A program made the translations under genes and the position numbers. Under the pieces are notes generated by a model that saw only the letters and a program-made list of their open reading frames with translations, was not told the DNA's origin and searched no databases. 64,000 nt of DNA from NCBI RefSeq assembly GCF_028462125.1, contig NZ_CP115468.1, positions 62,001-126,000 on the forward strand. Reading direction: 5' to 3'. This DNA is from Leptospira sp. GIMC2001 (GTDB taxonomy: Bacteria > Spirochaetota > Leptospiria > Leptospirales > Leptospiraceae). Below are positions 35,437 to 44,362 of the stretch, piece after piece; position 1 is the first letter of the stretch; the number at the start of each line of letters is the position of its first letter.

Positions 35437-35907
35437 TTGGAACAGATTGAAATATGGATACTAACAAGTTTGATTCTTGCAGGTATCGGTCTGTTATTTC
35501 TTTATTTCGTTGGAAGCCATCCCGGTGATAAAGACAAAACCAAATCAAAAACGAAATACAATACCGATATAGACAATCCAAACCGCGCAAGCAATGCTCA
35601 GGCCAATGCGAATGTGTTAGAAGTTTTTGACTACAATGGTGTCAAAATCTTGCATGAGAGCGGAATCTGGACTGTCAATGATGCCGGATCTGTAAAAGTA
35701 TTCGGAGACTGGATCAGAGTTCCACCTAAGTATCAAAAGATGGTTAAAGAACTAGACAATCGATCCATTGGCAATGAGAAGAAACCAGATTATTTTCTTG
35801 AGATTCTCAATGGTTTCTATTACGTATCCATGCCAGGTGGTAAAAAAAAGAAGTACAGTACGTTCGCGGACATTCCTCCCGATATTCGAAAATTCCTTGG
35901 GAAGTGA
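35437..35907 (+). CDS. Single-pass membrane protein of unknown function
   Basis: A 156-residue protein I cannot assign. One transmembrane helix (about 7-25) is followed by a charged linker (DKDKTKSKTKYN) and a small C-terminal domain of about 95 residues with many aromatic residues (VFDYNGVKILHESGIWTV, VFGDWIRVPPKYQKM). Start TTG 35437 has AGGA about 8 bases upstream. It is 15 bases after the LEA-like lipoprotein gene, so the three genes from 34273 probably form one operon. It ends convergent with the propeller lipoprotein genes. Confidence 0.65.
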   Translation: MEQIEIWILTSLILAGIGLLFLYFVGSHPGDKDKTKSKTKYNTDIDNPNRASNAQANANVLEVFDYNGVKILHESGIWTVNDAGSVKVFGDWIRVPPKYQKMVKELDNRSIGNEKKPDYFLEILNGFYYVSMPGGKKKKYSTFADIPPDIRKFLGK

Positions 35908-35923
35908 AGGGGATTCATTATAT

Positions 35924-37207
35924 TTAATCTGGAATTGGATAGTTCATTGTATTCAATCCTTCATATCCATTATGATAAATCGATAGATAGACTTTCTCTT
36001 TACCTGGAACCACGACGATTATAACTGAAAATACAGAACCGTCATGAACGCCATAATAAAGTGGTGTCTTGCCATCCTTCGAGAGAATAAGCAAAGATGT
36101 TTTCTTTGACACTGGTTTTAAGTTAGAGGGAATATATAAAGCAAGTCCTTTCCAAAATGGGTGTTCATGCAACCAATTGATTAAACCTGAGCGTTGAACG
36201 GGCATTGCGATCCAAATTCTTCCTTGCGAGTCCCTGTCCATTCCGTCCGGAAATCCAGGAAGTCCTTCAATCACTAATTCATCTTCTCCAGCTCTTGGCC
36301 CACTTAAATACAGTCGAATCAATCGAAACTTAGATAGTTCATTTAATAGAATGGATGATTCTTTAGCTTCGCTGGATTCTTGCTCAAGTAAGATTCCATC
36401 TAGATAAGTATAATTATCCGCAACCAAACTCGCACTATTGTTTGCTAAATCATATTTCCAGAGATGTCCATTCTTACCGAGAGTGAGTACTTCATTCTGT
36501 GATTGTGAACTGACTCCTAAGATCGCTCCACTGTGATCATAAGGTTCTGTAAAATAAATTCTTTCTCCATCGGAACTGATCGCCAAATCATCAGCTTTCT
36601 CCACAGCTCGACTGTTAGTATCATTCATATCTTTGAAAAATAAATTGGTTTGATCTTTGTTTGGATAGAAATTACCAATTTTACTTTTTGTTTTTACGTA
36701 AGTTTGATCAATTTTTTTTGGAACTCGTGTTCCTATTTTGCGAATTGATTTGGTTGAGATTGTGAGTTCGTAAATTCCAGGTCCATTCGGTTCTATGATG
36801 TCATCTTTTTTTGCACGCGAAACACAAAAATAAATTAAGTCCCGATTCTTTGGATGCTGAACCATTCCGCCAGCAAGAAGTGGTGTTCTCACATAAGGCT
36901 CAGCTGTCAAATTCTTGAGATCTACAATCCAAATGTAACCATCCATTGCAGCAACAAAGGCACGATCTAAGTCTTCTTGCAAAAGAATTTCATCTTGAGC
37001 GGGAAGATTGGGTATTATTTTTTGAAGTCCTTGAAACTGCAAATCATTTGGATCACGGACTTTTTCAATATCTTCATTGATCGGAAAAATTTCTGGATCT
37101 TGAATTTGGTTTCGAAAATGTTCTTCTGGAAATGATAAACAATTCAATAATAATATGCAAAAAAATAAATATTCAAATATACGAAAACTTAGTTTGTGAT
37201 AGTTCAT
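35924..37207 (-). CDS. Beta-propeller lipoprotein, strictosidine synthase/SMP-30-like (copy 1)
   Basis: A 427-residue secreted protein. The signal peptide ends at LLLNC near residue 23 (lipobox). The body has propeller-type repeats with DGYIWIVDL, YLDGILLEQE and the segment GLPGFPDGMDRDSQGRIWIAM near residue 320, which is the family hallmark of strictosidine synthase-like/SMP-30 six-bladed propellers (calcium-dependent hydrolases such as paraoxonase and gluconolactonase). It is paralogous to the gene just upstream and starts 4 bases after it. Substrate unknown; a lactonase or organic-ester hydrolase is one possibility. Confidence 0.75.
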   Translation of the reverse strand: MNYHKLSFRIFEYLFFCILLLNCLSFPEEHFRNQIQDPEIFPINEDIEKVRDPNDLQFQGLQKIIPNLPAQDEILLQEDLDRAFVAAMDGYIWIVDLKNLTAEPYVRTPLLAGGMVQHPKNRDLIYFCVSRAKKDDIIEPNGPGIYELTISTKSIRKIGTRVPKKIDQTYVKTKSKIGNFYPNKDQTNLFFKDMNDTNSRAVEKADDLAISSDGERIYFTEPYDHSGAILGVSSQSQNEVLTLGKNGHLWKYDLANNSASLVADNYTYLDGILLEQESSEAKESSILLNELSKFRLIRLYLSGPRAGEDELVIEGLPGFPDGMDRDSQGRIWIAMPVQRSGLINWLHEHPFWKGLALYIPSNLKPVSKKTSLLILSKDGKTPLYYGVHDGSVFSVIIVVVPGKEKVYLSIYHNGYEGLNTMNYPIPD

Positions 37208-37211
37208 TTAA

Positions 37212-38441
37212 TTAATTTCCGAGTGGATTTGGTATTGAAAAAAGACCTTTTGATTCTTTGTTAAAACTTGGTAAATAAATCCTTTTATTATTGGGAATTG
37301 CTACAGAAATATCTGTGATTTTGGATCCATCGTGCATAGAGTAATAAATTGGATTTTTTGCATTTTTATCTAGAACCAAAATTCCTGTCTGTTTGGATAT
37401 GGGTAACATCTTCTGTGGAAGAGAGAGGACAAATGATTTCAACCAAGGATTGTTGTGGAGAAAATTTATTACGCCTGATCTTCGTTTGATGATTCCTATC
37501 CAGATTCTTCCTTTATCATCCCTTTCCATTCCATCAGCAAGCCCTGGCAAATTTTCAAGTATGATCTCTGATTCACCTTGGCGTTTTCCAGAAATAAAAG
37601 AACGAATGATTCTAAACTTTGTAGTTTCTGTAAATAATACGGACTCCTCGATTTCTGAAGAATCTTCTTCAATTAAGATTCCATCAACGAAAGTAAAGCC
37701 ATTTAACACTAATGATACGGTATTATCACTTCGATTATACATCCATAATTTACCGTGCGGATATAATCCAATCGCTTCAGGCACAGCTCCACTACCCATA
37801 GATGCATTCTCTCTTTCAAATGGTTCTGTTATATAAATGCGTTTTCCATCTCTAGAAACTGCAAGATCATTGCATAATGAAAAAGGTCGCGAATTTTCTG
37901 GATTAAGATCATTAACGGAAATTCTGATCCTATTCTCTTTCGGATAAACGATTTCGAAATCCTCGCGGTCTGTTCTTGGCAGATCTAGAACTAGTGGCTT
38001 AAATTTTTTTGTAGCGATATCAAATTCATAAAGACCCACTCGGTCTGTTTCTTTATATTCCTCACCTCCTAATCTAGATGCACAGACTAGAATAGAATTT
38101 TTCCGGTTGTCGCTAAATTGCATTCCTGCAGGATTAACGGGAGGCTTCGCCCATTGTGATGCCTTGTCCAATTTAAAATCCAACTTCCAGATCCAGCCAT
38201 CCATACCTGAGGCATATGCTACATTTTTAGTATTGTCAAATATGATATCATCGTGGCCAGGAAGCTCGGGCATGATGATATCTAAAGTGAGATTAATTGG
38301 ATCTTCTAAAGTTTTTACATCAATTATTGATTTCGGAGTTTCATCTAAAGAATGAGATTTTCCAATTTTAATATTCTCTGAATTACATCCTGTCAATAGT
38401 GCAATTAGAATTATGATCGTTGAATAAATGCTAAATTTCAT
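37212..38441 (-). CDS. Beta-propeller lipoprotein, strictosidine synthase/SMP-30-like (copy 2)
   Basis: A 409-residue lipoprotein with a clear lipobox (LLTGC near residue 19). It shares the same blocks as its neighbour at 35924: DGWIWKLDF, FVDGILIEEDSSE, LPGLADGMERDDKGRIWIG near residue 308 and YYSMHDGS near the C-terminus. The two are tandem paralogues that have diverged substantially. It begins immediately after the M24 gene stop, so M24, copy 2 and copy 1 are one transcript. Probably extracytoplasmic and calcium-binding by family; the reaction is unknown. Confidence 0.75.
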   Translation of the reverse strand: MKFSIYSTIIILIALLTGCNSENIKIGKSHSLDETPKSIIDVKTLEDPINLTLDIIMPELPGHDDIIFDNTKNVAYASGMDGWIWKLDFKLDKASQWAKPPVNPAGMQFSDNRKNSILVCASRLGGEEYKETDRVGLYEFDIATKKFKPLVLDLPRTDREDFEIVYPKENRIRISVNDLNPENSRPFSLCNDLAVSRDGKRIYITEPFERENASMGSGAVPEAIGLYPHGKLWMYNRSDNTVSLVLNGFTFVDGILIEEDSSEIEESVLFTETTKFRIIRSFISGKRQGESEIILENLPGLADGMERDDKGRIWIGIIKRRSGVINFLHNNPWLKSFVLSLPQKMLPISKQTGILVLDKNAKNPIYYSMHDGSKITDISVAIPNNKRIYLPSFNKESKGLFSIPNPLGN

Positions 38442-39323
38442 TTATATTACTGCCTTTTTATATTTTTTTACATGAGGAACTTCATCATCTAACCAATACG
38501 CTCTATGCTTTTCTACGACTAAGATTTCTTCAAATTTGAATCCGGTTTTACCTCTTCCTAGATGGGGCTCAATTGCCCAGAATCCAATTTTTTTGCCTTG
38601 GTGATCTGGTGTTAATAATTCAGGCAGGACTTTGTGTGATAAAAATTCAAAAGATCCCTGAAAACTAAACCAACTAGCAAAACTAATGGGAATTAGAGGA
38701 AAACTATAGGATGGCAAGTGAACTTTATAAACACGATGTCCTAGTACTGCGAAAGGATAAAGGGCGTGAATATTATCGAATCCATTCATTTTTGCATCTT
38801 TATCGATTTGCCACCAAATTTCTTGAGAGGTCATTTCGGACTCAAAATATCTTGGGATCTTATCACGTAATCTTAATAGGTAATCCATTCCCGCTTCAAG
38901 TTCGTAATTTTTTTCCAAGCTAGAAGAGTATCCGATATCACCGATATAGCCTTCAACAACAGGCGAAACATCTAAAATGAAAGATTCATTAGCGGTTAAT
39001 AACTTTTTGCCAGGATGGAATTGGGTAAAACGTTTATAGCCATCAAATCTTGCATGCTCACCAAACCATGCAAAGGGTCGATGTAAGAAAGTTTTGACAC
39101 CGTGGTCACGCAAAAAAATTTCCATTAACTTTACAGTTTGGATTTCGGTCCAACCTTCTTTCATTTCCTTTTCGATTTCTGTAACACATTTGTATGCTAA
39201 TCTTTGTGCTTTCAGAAATCCATTTTTATCAGCATTTCCAGGAACCTTTACAGAAGAAGAATGGTAGCGAGATATTTTGGATGAAATTTTGGATAGAATT
39301 CCAGATTGTTTTTGCATCGGCAT
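38442..39323 (-). CDS. M24 (aminopeptidase P/creatinase-fold) metallopeptidase
   Basis: A protein of about 293 residues with the pita-bread fold only, no N-terminal creatinase domain. All five metal ligands are visible: the Asp pair in FILDVSPVVEGYIGDIGYS, His in LGHRVYKVHLP, Glu in WAIEPHLG and Glu in FKFEEILVV. ATG 39323 is preferred over TTG 39344, since AGGAA lies about 10 bases before it. It opens the three-gene unit with the two propeller lipoproteins, so its substrate may be a small organic compound rather than a peptide. The AraC gene upstream is a candidate regulator. Confidence 0.82.
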   Translation of the reverse strand: MPMQKQSGILSKISSKISRYHSSSVKVPGNADKNGFLKAQRLAYKCVTEIEKEMKEGWTEIQTVKLMEIFLRDHGVKTFLHRPFAWFGEHARFDGYKRFTQFHPGKKLLTANESFILDVSPVVEGYIGDIGYSSSLEKNYELEAGMDYLLRLRDKIPRYFESEMTSQEIWWQIDKDAKMNGFDNIHALYPFAVLGHRVYKVHLPSYSFPLIPISFASWFSFQGSFEFLSHKVLPELLTPDHQGKKIGFWAIEPHLGRGKTGFKFEEILVVEKHRAYWLDDEVPHVKKYKKAVI

Positions 39324-39400
39324 AAATTTAATTTCCTGATGCAATTGTAATGGATATTAAATATGTTTGATTGAATGATTCCGGTATAATTCAAAAAAAA

Positions 39401-40210
39401 TTAATTCGGTTCACAAAAAAATACATCCATAGAACGCAAATGTCCAAAAAATAATGATGGCACAAATCCAAAATTTTCTTTAAATGTGCGAGTGAAATGT
39501 GCTGAGTCAGAAAAGCCTGCCGCGTGTGCAGCTTCAGTGAGATTCATTCCGTCCTTTAGAAGTTTTGCTGCCTCTAGAATTCTAACCCATAGGAGATAGC
39601 GTCTAAGTGGAATGCCTTTTTTCTCTTTGAAAAGTCGAATCAGTCTATCCTCGGATACCGCAAAATCTTTTCCTATCTCTGTCATTCTAATACTATCTGG
39701 AATTTCTGTTCTAATTTTATGAGCAATTCTTTCAATTCGATCGTCTGCAGTTATTTCGAATTTTTGGAAGGGTCGTACGGATTGTAACAAATCCAAATGC
39801 AAATTCCAAACCTCTTCTTCTTTCAAAATACCGTTAAACATATCCCAAATTTTTGGGATATGAAGTTCAAATTGAGCTATGTCTAATTTTTTGATTTTAC
39901 CTTTTTCAGCAATATCGGATATCTCTTTGTATTCATAAGTCTCAGGATCAATGAGTAATGCAAGCATAGTCACACCTGGAGATACTGTTCGATGATAAGT
40001 ATTTGGCGTAAGTAAAGCGGCTCTATATTCTTCTTCACCCTCTTTCGTTTCAATTAGTATATTACGATCTAAGGAAATAGCTAGAGTTGCTGCATAATGT
40101 TCATGGAAGTCGGTTTGCATTTGGTTTGTAACAAACATTACACGGCTATTCCATAAATAGAGTTTTCCCTTGGGAGAGAGAGGATGTTCATTCTCAATAC
40201 CGAAAGCCAT
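39401..40210 (-). CDS. AraC-family transcriptional regulator
   Basis: A protein of about 269 residues: an N-terminal cupin-like sensor part (HEHYAATLAISLD region near residue 35) and a C-terminal AraC DNA-binding domain (about 165-262) with two helix-turn-helices, including the signature AAHAAGFSDSAHFTRTFKENFGFVPS. ATG 40210 is used; TTG 40222 is possible. It lies upstream of the M24/propeller genes on the same strand with a 77-base gap, so it probably controls that operon in response to a small ligand. Confidence 0.88.
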   Translation of the reverse strand: MAFGIENEHPLSPKGKLYLWNSRVMFVTNQMQTDFHEHYAATLAISLDRNILIETKEGEEEYRAALLTPNTYHRTVSPGVTMLALLIDPETYEYKEISDIAEKGKIKKLDIAQFELHIPKIWDMFNGILKEEEVWNLHLDLLQSVRPFQKFEITADDRIERIAHKIRTEIPDSIRMTEIGKDFAVSEDRLIRLFKEKKGIPLRRYLLWVRILEAAKLLKDGMNLTEAAHAAGFSDSAHFTRTFKENFGFVPSLFFGHLRSMDVFFCEPN

Positions 40211-40379
40211 AGTTTGATACAAATTACAACTTAAATATATCCGTCAATAGTAATGTTATTGAATTTTTTAAATAAAGAAAGGCTTGAAAGAAAATTTGGT
40301 GAAACTGCACTCGATGAATTTACAAAAAACTATTTTCAACTATAAAATACATTAATAGAGAATTTATCTTGGGGAAATT

Positions 40380-41468
40380 TCAGTTCCCTAGTTCCGATAG
40401 ATTTCCTTTCCAAGAACCGCCAATTTTTTGAATCAGAAATCTTTTTTCAGATAAATTAAATTTTTTAATCGAAATTCTTAAAACTTCTAAAGGTTTCTTT
40501 TGGTCTTCTGCCGTTAGATTGAAAGTCGCAAAGTGAATAGGCAACATGTAATTTGAATGAAGATCTTTAAAAGCTAAGATTGCATCATTGGGTGAAGTAT
40601 GAAATTTTCTCATCTCTTTTGCGGGTTCGTACGCGCCAATTGGCAGAATCGCAAAATGTATCTTGCCTAATTTGTTATAGATTTCTGAAAAATGATTAGA
40701 ATATGCGGTGTCCCCAGCAAAGAATACACGAAATTTATTGTATTCTAATACAAAGCTACCCCAAAGTCTCTTATTTCTGTCAAATAGTCCGCGTCCAGAA
40801 TTATGTTGTGCAGGTGTTAGATGAATAACTAAACCATCTCTTGTATGAATATTATTCCACCAATCTAATTCAATAATATTGGATATTCTATTATCGTTCA
40901 ATAATTTAGCCATTCCAAGAGGAACAATGAATCTTGGATCAAATTTCTTTTGCAATCTAAGCAGTGTAGGAATGTCGGTATGATCAAAATGGTCATGGCT
41001 CAGTAAAACATAATCGATATTGGGCAATTTTTGAAATTCAATTCCTGGAACTTGCGCTCGTGTGGGTCCAAATGTAGAAAGAGGTCCGACTGTGTTCGAC
41101 CAAACGGGATCTGTTAGAAAAGTTTTACCACCCAATTGAATTAAAGTGGTTGCATGCCCGACCCAATGCACTGCTATTTTGTCAATTGGAAGCTGTTGAT
41201 GTTCTGTGGAATGAATTCCCAATTTATTATCATCTAATGTTTCGATTTTGTTTTCATCCAAATCCGAAAAAATCCAATCATTGCTTCTACCAAAAAGGAT
41301 ATGCCTCGCAACAAAGTAAAAACTTGGAGGATCAACAGGTTTTGGATTGTGAAAAGTAGAACCATCGAAATGGTCGCTTCTCGGAAAATTTGTTGAACTA
41401 CAGCCAACGAAATTGTAAATGAAAATGATTATTATTAAATAAAAGGTATTTTGTGATATTATTTTCAT
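40380..41468 (-). CDS. MBL-fold hydrolase, NAPE-PLD/RomA-like lipoprotein
   Basis: A protein of about 362 residues with a signal peptide ending at FVGCSS (lipobox). The metallo-beta-lactamase fold carries HWVGHATTLIQLGG, the binuclear zinc motif LSHDHFDHTD near residue 150, FFAGDTAYS near residue 250 and HFATFNL near residue 315. This block pattern is that of N-acyl-phosphatidylethanolamine phospholipase D-like and RomA/UlaG-like hydrolases, so an outer-envelope phospholipid or lactone substrate is possible. The TTG at 41474 overlaps the hxlR stop; ATG 41468 is the likelier start. It is coupled to the HxlR regulator gene. Confidence 0.83.
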   Translation of the reverse strand: MKIISQNTFYLIIIIFIYNFVGCSSTNFPRSDHFDGSTFHNPKPVDPPSFYFVARHILFGRSNDWIFSDLDENKIETLDDNKLGIHSTEHQQLPIDKIAVHWVGHATTLIQLGGKTFLTDPVWSNTVGPLSTFGPTRAQVPGIEFQKLPNIDYVLLSHDHFDHTDIPTLLRLQKKFDPRFIVPLGMAKLLNDNRISNIIELDWWNNIHTRDGLVIHLTPAQHNSGRGLFDRNKRLWGSFVLEYNKFRVFFAGDTAYSNHFSEIYNKLGKIHFAILPIGAYEPAKEMRKFHTSPNDAILAFKDLHSNYMLPIHFATFNLTAEDQKKPLEVLRISIKKFNLSEKRFLIQKIGGSWKGNLSELGN

Positions 41469-41470
41469 AT

Positions 41471-41800
41471 TCAACTTTTTGTATGTTTGTTGCCCCAGTC
41501 TCGCATACCGCCAATGATAACTCCTAAATCCTTGCCTCTTTCAGTTAATCGATAGTCATTTCTTGGCGGATGTTGGGAATACAATTGAGATTCAATGATC
41601 TCATATTCTTGCAATTTCTTCAACCGATTCGATAGGATATTAGGAGAGATTCCTACTAGAGACTCTATAAAATCTTGAAATCTTCTTGGACCCTGCAAGA
41701 GTAAATCTCTTAATATTAGGGAAGTCCATTTGTCTCCAACAATCTCAACAGTTCGAGAAACTGGGCAAGTATGTCCTGGAATGGAAATAAATTTTTTCAT
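41471..41800 (-). CDS. HxlR-family winged-helix regulator
   Basis: A 109-residue MarR-like winged-helix protein of the HxlR type: CPVSRTVEIVGDKWTSLILRDL (conserved N-terminal Cys and helix 2), the GPRRFQDF recognition region, and GISPNILSNRLKKLQE. HxlR proteins usually bind as dimers to palindromes and often sense electrophiles, aldehydes or quinones through the Cys. A long palindrome lies 20 bases upstream of its start. It is co-transcribed with the MBL hydrolase and divergent from the SDR gene. Confidence 0.92.
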   Translation of the reverse strand: MKKFISIPGHTCPVSRTVEIVGDKWTSLILRDLLLQGPRRFQDFIESLVGISPNILSNRLKKLQEYEIIESQLYSQHPPRNDYRLTERGKDLGVIIGGMRDWGNKHTKS

Positions 41801-41819
41801 TTTGTTGTTGCAATAAATT

Positions 41820-41852
41820 CTATAGTTACTATCGATGTAATAGCGACTATAG
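41820..41852. promoter_or_regulatory. 33-base palindromic operator, probably for HxlR
   Basis: Arms CTATAGTTACTAT (41820-41832) and ATAGCGACTATAG (41840-41852) match at 11 of 13 positions around a 7-base centre. It lies in the divergent hxlR/SDR gap, 20 bases from the hxlR start, with a further half-like TATAGT at 41860-41865. A dimeric winged-helix repressor site is the natural reading. Confidence 0.6.
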
Positions 41853-41959
41853 AAAGAATATAGTCTACTCTAGATTTTCAACTGAAATTTGCAAGTAACT
41901 ATGTTATTTTTTATTTTGAAATTCTAAATTTAGCATAAATCAAAGGGATATAATATATT

Positions 41960-42754
41960 ATGAGAGAATCAAAAAGTAAGTTGTATAATAAATATGGAAC
42001 CTGGGCTGTCATAACGGGAGCTTCTGACGGAATTGGTAAAGCATTCGCCGAGGAACTTGCTTCTCATGGTTTTAATTTAGTACTAGTTGCTAGAAGAAAG
42101 GAAATATTGGAAGATCTTTCTAAAGTTCTAATTAGTAAATATGGAATCAAAACTTTGGTTCTTAGCAAAGATTTGGGTGATTTACAATCCTCTTATGAAT
42201 TACTAAACGAAACGGCTGACTTAGATGTAGGACTTTATGTAGGTTCAGCAGGCTTTGGAACAACAGGAAACCTTATTACAAATGATATTAGATCAGAGCT
42301 AGATATGCTGAATGTAAATTGCAATTCACTATTGATCACAACTCATGGTTATGCGAAAAGTTTTGCCGATAAAAAGAAAGGCGGTATAATTCTCCTTAGT
42401 TCATTGTTAGCTTTCCAAGGTGTTCCACTTACAGCTAATTATGCTGCAACAAAAGCTTATGTACAAACTTTAGCAGAGGGAATAAGAAAGGAATTAAAAC
42501 CCTACGGAGTCGATGTTATAGCCTCAGCTCCGGGACCCGTAAAGACAGGATTCGCAAGCCGAGCTAAAATGACTATGACTATGTATGATAATCCTCACGA
42601 TGTTGCTAAGAATTCTCTAAAAGCACTAGGGAAGAAAACAACAGTTCGACCTGGATTTATATCTAGACTGCTTGCTTTGTTGATGTCAACAGTCCCGAGA
42701 TCTGGAAGGACATTTATATTGTCGCAAGTCATGAAAGATATGACTAAGATTTGA
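41960..42754 (+). CDS. Short-chain dehydrogenase/reductase
   Basis: A 264-residue classical SDR. The NAD(P) motif TGASDGIGKAF is at about residue 19, the catalytic Ser is in LLSSLLAF near residue 145 and the Y-x3-K pair is in NYAATKAY near residue 157. ARRK after strand 2 favours NADPH. It is divergent from the HxlR/MBL pair across the palindrome and may be part of the same response. The substrate carbonyl or alcohol is unknown. Confidence 0.92.
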   Translation: MRESKSKLYNKYGTWAVITGASDGIGKAFAEELASHGFNLVLVARRKEILEDLSKVLISKYGIKTLVLSKDLGDLQSSYELLNETADLDVGLYVGSAGFGTTGNLITNDIRSELDMLNVNCNSLLITTHGYAKSFADKKKGGIILLSSLLAFQGVPLTANYAATKAYVQTLAEGIRKELKPYGVDVIASAPGPVKTGFASRAKMTMTMYDNPHDVAKNSLKALGKKTTVRPGFISRLLALLMSTVPRSGRTFILSQVMKDMTKI

Positions 42755-42824
42755 TTGTTAGAATAATAGAATATTTTTACAAAAAGTATTAATTTAAAAT
42801 TTAGATAATTCAAATAATCGAAAT

Positions 42825-43439
42825 TTATTCAATTTCTGTTTTGGGTAGATTTTCTTTAATAAATTTATCTACTTTCTTCATCGCGTCAATGGATAAGGTT
42901 GTGAATTTGACTCCTGAAGTATAATAGTATTCATCATTCGGATCCTGTTTGGTCCACATCACGAGGCCTTGGCAAATAAATCGTAGTGTTCCACCAGGCA
43001 CATAAACATTCAAGCTAAGCAAAGTATTCTTGCTGAGTTGCTTCTGTGTAGACATCTTAATACCAACAGTACTGATGTCGGTTATCACTCCATCGAATCT
43101 ACCACCTTCTGTCCACAGAGTATAATTAAATTTAATTGCAGTTCTTAATCGAGTGGTTTTGCGAATCTGGCTCTTGTGAATGACTTTAGGCTTCGCAATT
43201 CGTACAAAATGTCCATCTCTACCTGACAATAGACTTGATTCAAATTGAAAATTGTAATTGGACATAGTGAATTCTACTGAAATTGCATTTTGAACATTAT
43301 CAGCAAAAAATGTATCGTCCATTCGTATTTTCATCGCATCGCTTTCCATGGCTTCAAATAGACCTTGGTATTTTACACCTTCTTCGTTATTTTCGATCGG
43401 ACTTATTTGGATGGGAAGATTTTGCTGAAAAACGGACAT
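42825..43439 (-). CDS. PilZ-domain protein (c-di-GMP effector)
   Basis: A 204-residue protein with an N-terminal YcgR-like beta domain (about 10-95) and a C-terminal PilZ domain (about 100-200). The c-di-GMP motifs are complete: RKTTR near residue 100 and DISTVGIKM near residue 123. It probably changes motility or surface behaviour when c-di-GMP is bound. GAGGG precedes the ATG. It stands alone, divergent from the DJ-1-like gene. Confidence 0.88.
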   Translation of the reverse strand: MSVFQQNLPIQISPIENNEEGVKYQGLFEAMESDAMKIRMDDTFFADNVQNAISVEFTMSNYNFQFESSLLSGRDGHFVRIAKPKVIHKSQIRKTTRLRTAIKFNYTLWTEGGRFDGVITDISTVGIKMSTQKQLSKNTLLSLNVYVPGGTLRFICQGLVMWTKQDPNDEYYYTSGVKFTTLSIDAMKKVDKFIKENLPKTEIE

Positions 43440-43579
43440 TTCATTTACCCTCTTATAGACAAATGCAAATCATATAAACTCTCATGGATTTAGCCAAGTA
43501 AATAAATGTTTATTATGTTAAATATTTTAATAAAAAATAATGAAGTAGCCTCGAAGAAGGTTGGTAATTCCATGTATCT

Positions 43580-44362
43580 ATGAGTCAAACAATGATCAAG
43601 TTTTTGTTAATATTTGGAATATTAGGTGCGGTCTGGGATTGCAAAAAATCATTAGTTACTGAGGATTATATGAACAGCAAAAAAATATTATTTGTAATAA
43701 CAAGTCATGGAACCAAAGGAAAAACAGGTAAACCTACAGGCTACTTTCTATCTGAAGTCACACATCCTTGGAAAGTTTTCGTCGATCACGGTTATGAGAT
43801 CGACTTTGTATCGCCAAAAGGTGGAAAATCTCCAGTTGATGGATTTGATCTAGAAGATCCAATCAACAAAGAATTTCATGAAAATAAAATATATAGAAAT
43901 AAAATTGAGAATAGTTTTAAACCAACTGACATTGATACGAGTCAATACCAAGGAATTTTCTTTGCTGGTGGACATGGTACTATGTGGGATCTACCAGAAA
44001 ATACTGAATTGCAAGATATAACCAAGAAATTGTATGAATCTGGTAGAATCGTTGGTGCGGTCTGTCATGGACCTTCTGCTTTAGTTAATGTTAAACTTTC
44101 AAATGGAGAGTATTTAGTAAAAGATAAAAAAGTAAACGGTTTTACTAATGAGGAAGAGTCTGCCGTTGAATTAACGGATGTAGTACCATTTCTATTGGAA
44201 GATAAGTTAAAATCTCGTGGAGGCATTTATATTAAAGGTAAAAATTGGGAGAACTTTGCAGTATCAGACCAGAGATTGGTAACGGGTCAGAATCCTCAGT
44301 CTGCCACTAAGGTAGCTGAACTTATGATTGAAGATTTGAAAAAATTATTGAGTACGAAATGA
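43580..44362 (+). CDS. DJ-1/PfpI superfamily protein (Hsp31-like)
   Basis: A 260-residue class I glutamine-amidotransferase-fold protein. The nucleophile elbow is GAVCHGPSAL near residue 156, with GGHGTMWDL near residue 134 and a Glu/Asp pattern typical of Hsp31-type chaperone/glyoxalase proteins. The N-terminus (residues 5-21) is hydrophobic and ends in a Cys, but WDC is a poor lipobox, so it could be a signal sequence or the true start could be ATG near 43670 (MNSKKILFV). The 3' end overlaps the convergent hydrolase gene. Confidence 0.85.
   Translation: MSQTMIKFLLIFGILGAVWDCKKSLVTEDYMNSKKILFVITSHGTKGKTGKPTGYFLSEVTHPWKVFVDHGYEIDFVSPKGGKSPVDGFDLEDPINKEFHENKIYRNKIENSFKPTDIDTSQYQGIFFAGGHGTMWDLPENTELQDITKKLYESGRIVGAVCHGPSALVNVKLSNGEYLVKDKKVNGFTNEEESAVELTDVVPFLLEDKLKSRGGIYIKGKNWENFAVSDQRLVTGQNPQSATKVAELMIEDLKKLLSTK

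Noticed and set aside
37393..37836. 147-residue open frame on the plus strand
   Set aside because: It lies wholly inside and antisense to the propeller lipoprotein gene, has no ribosome site and no recognisable motif.
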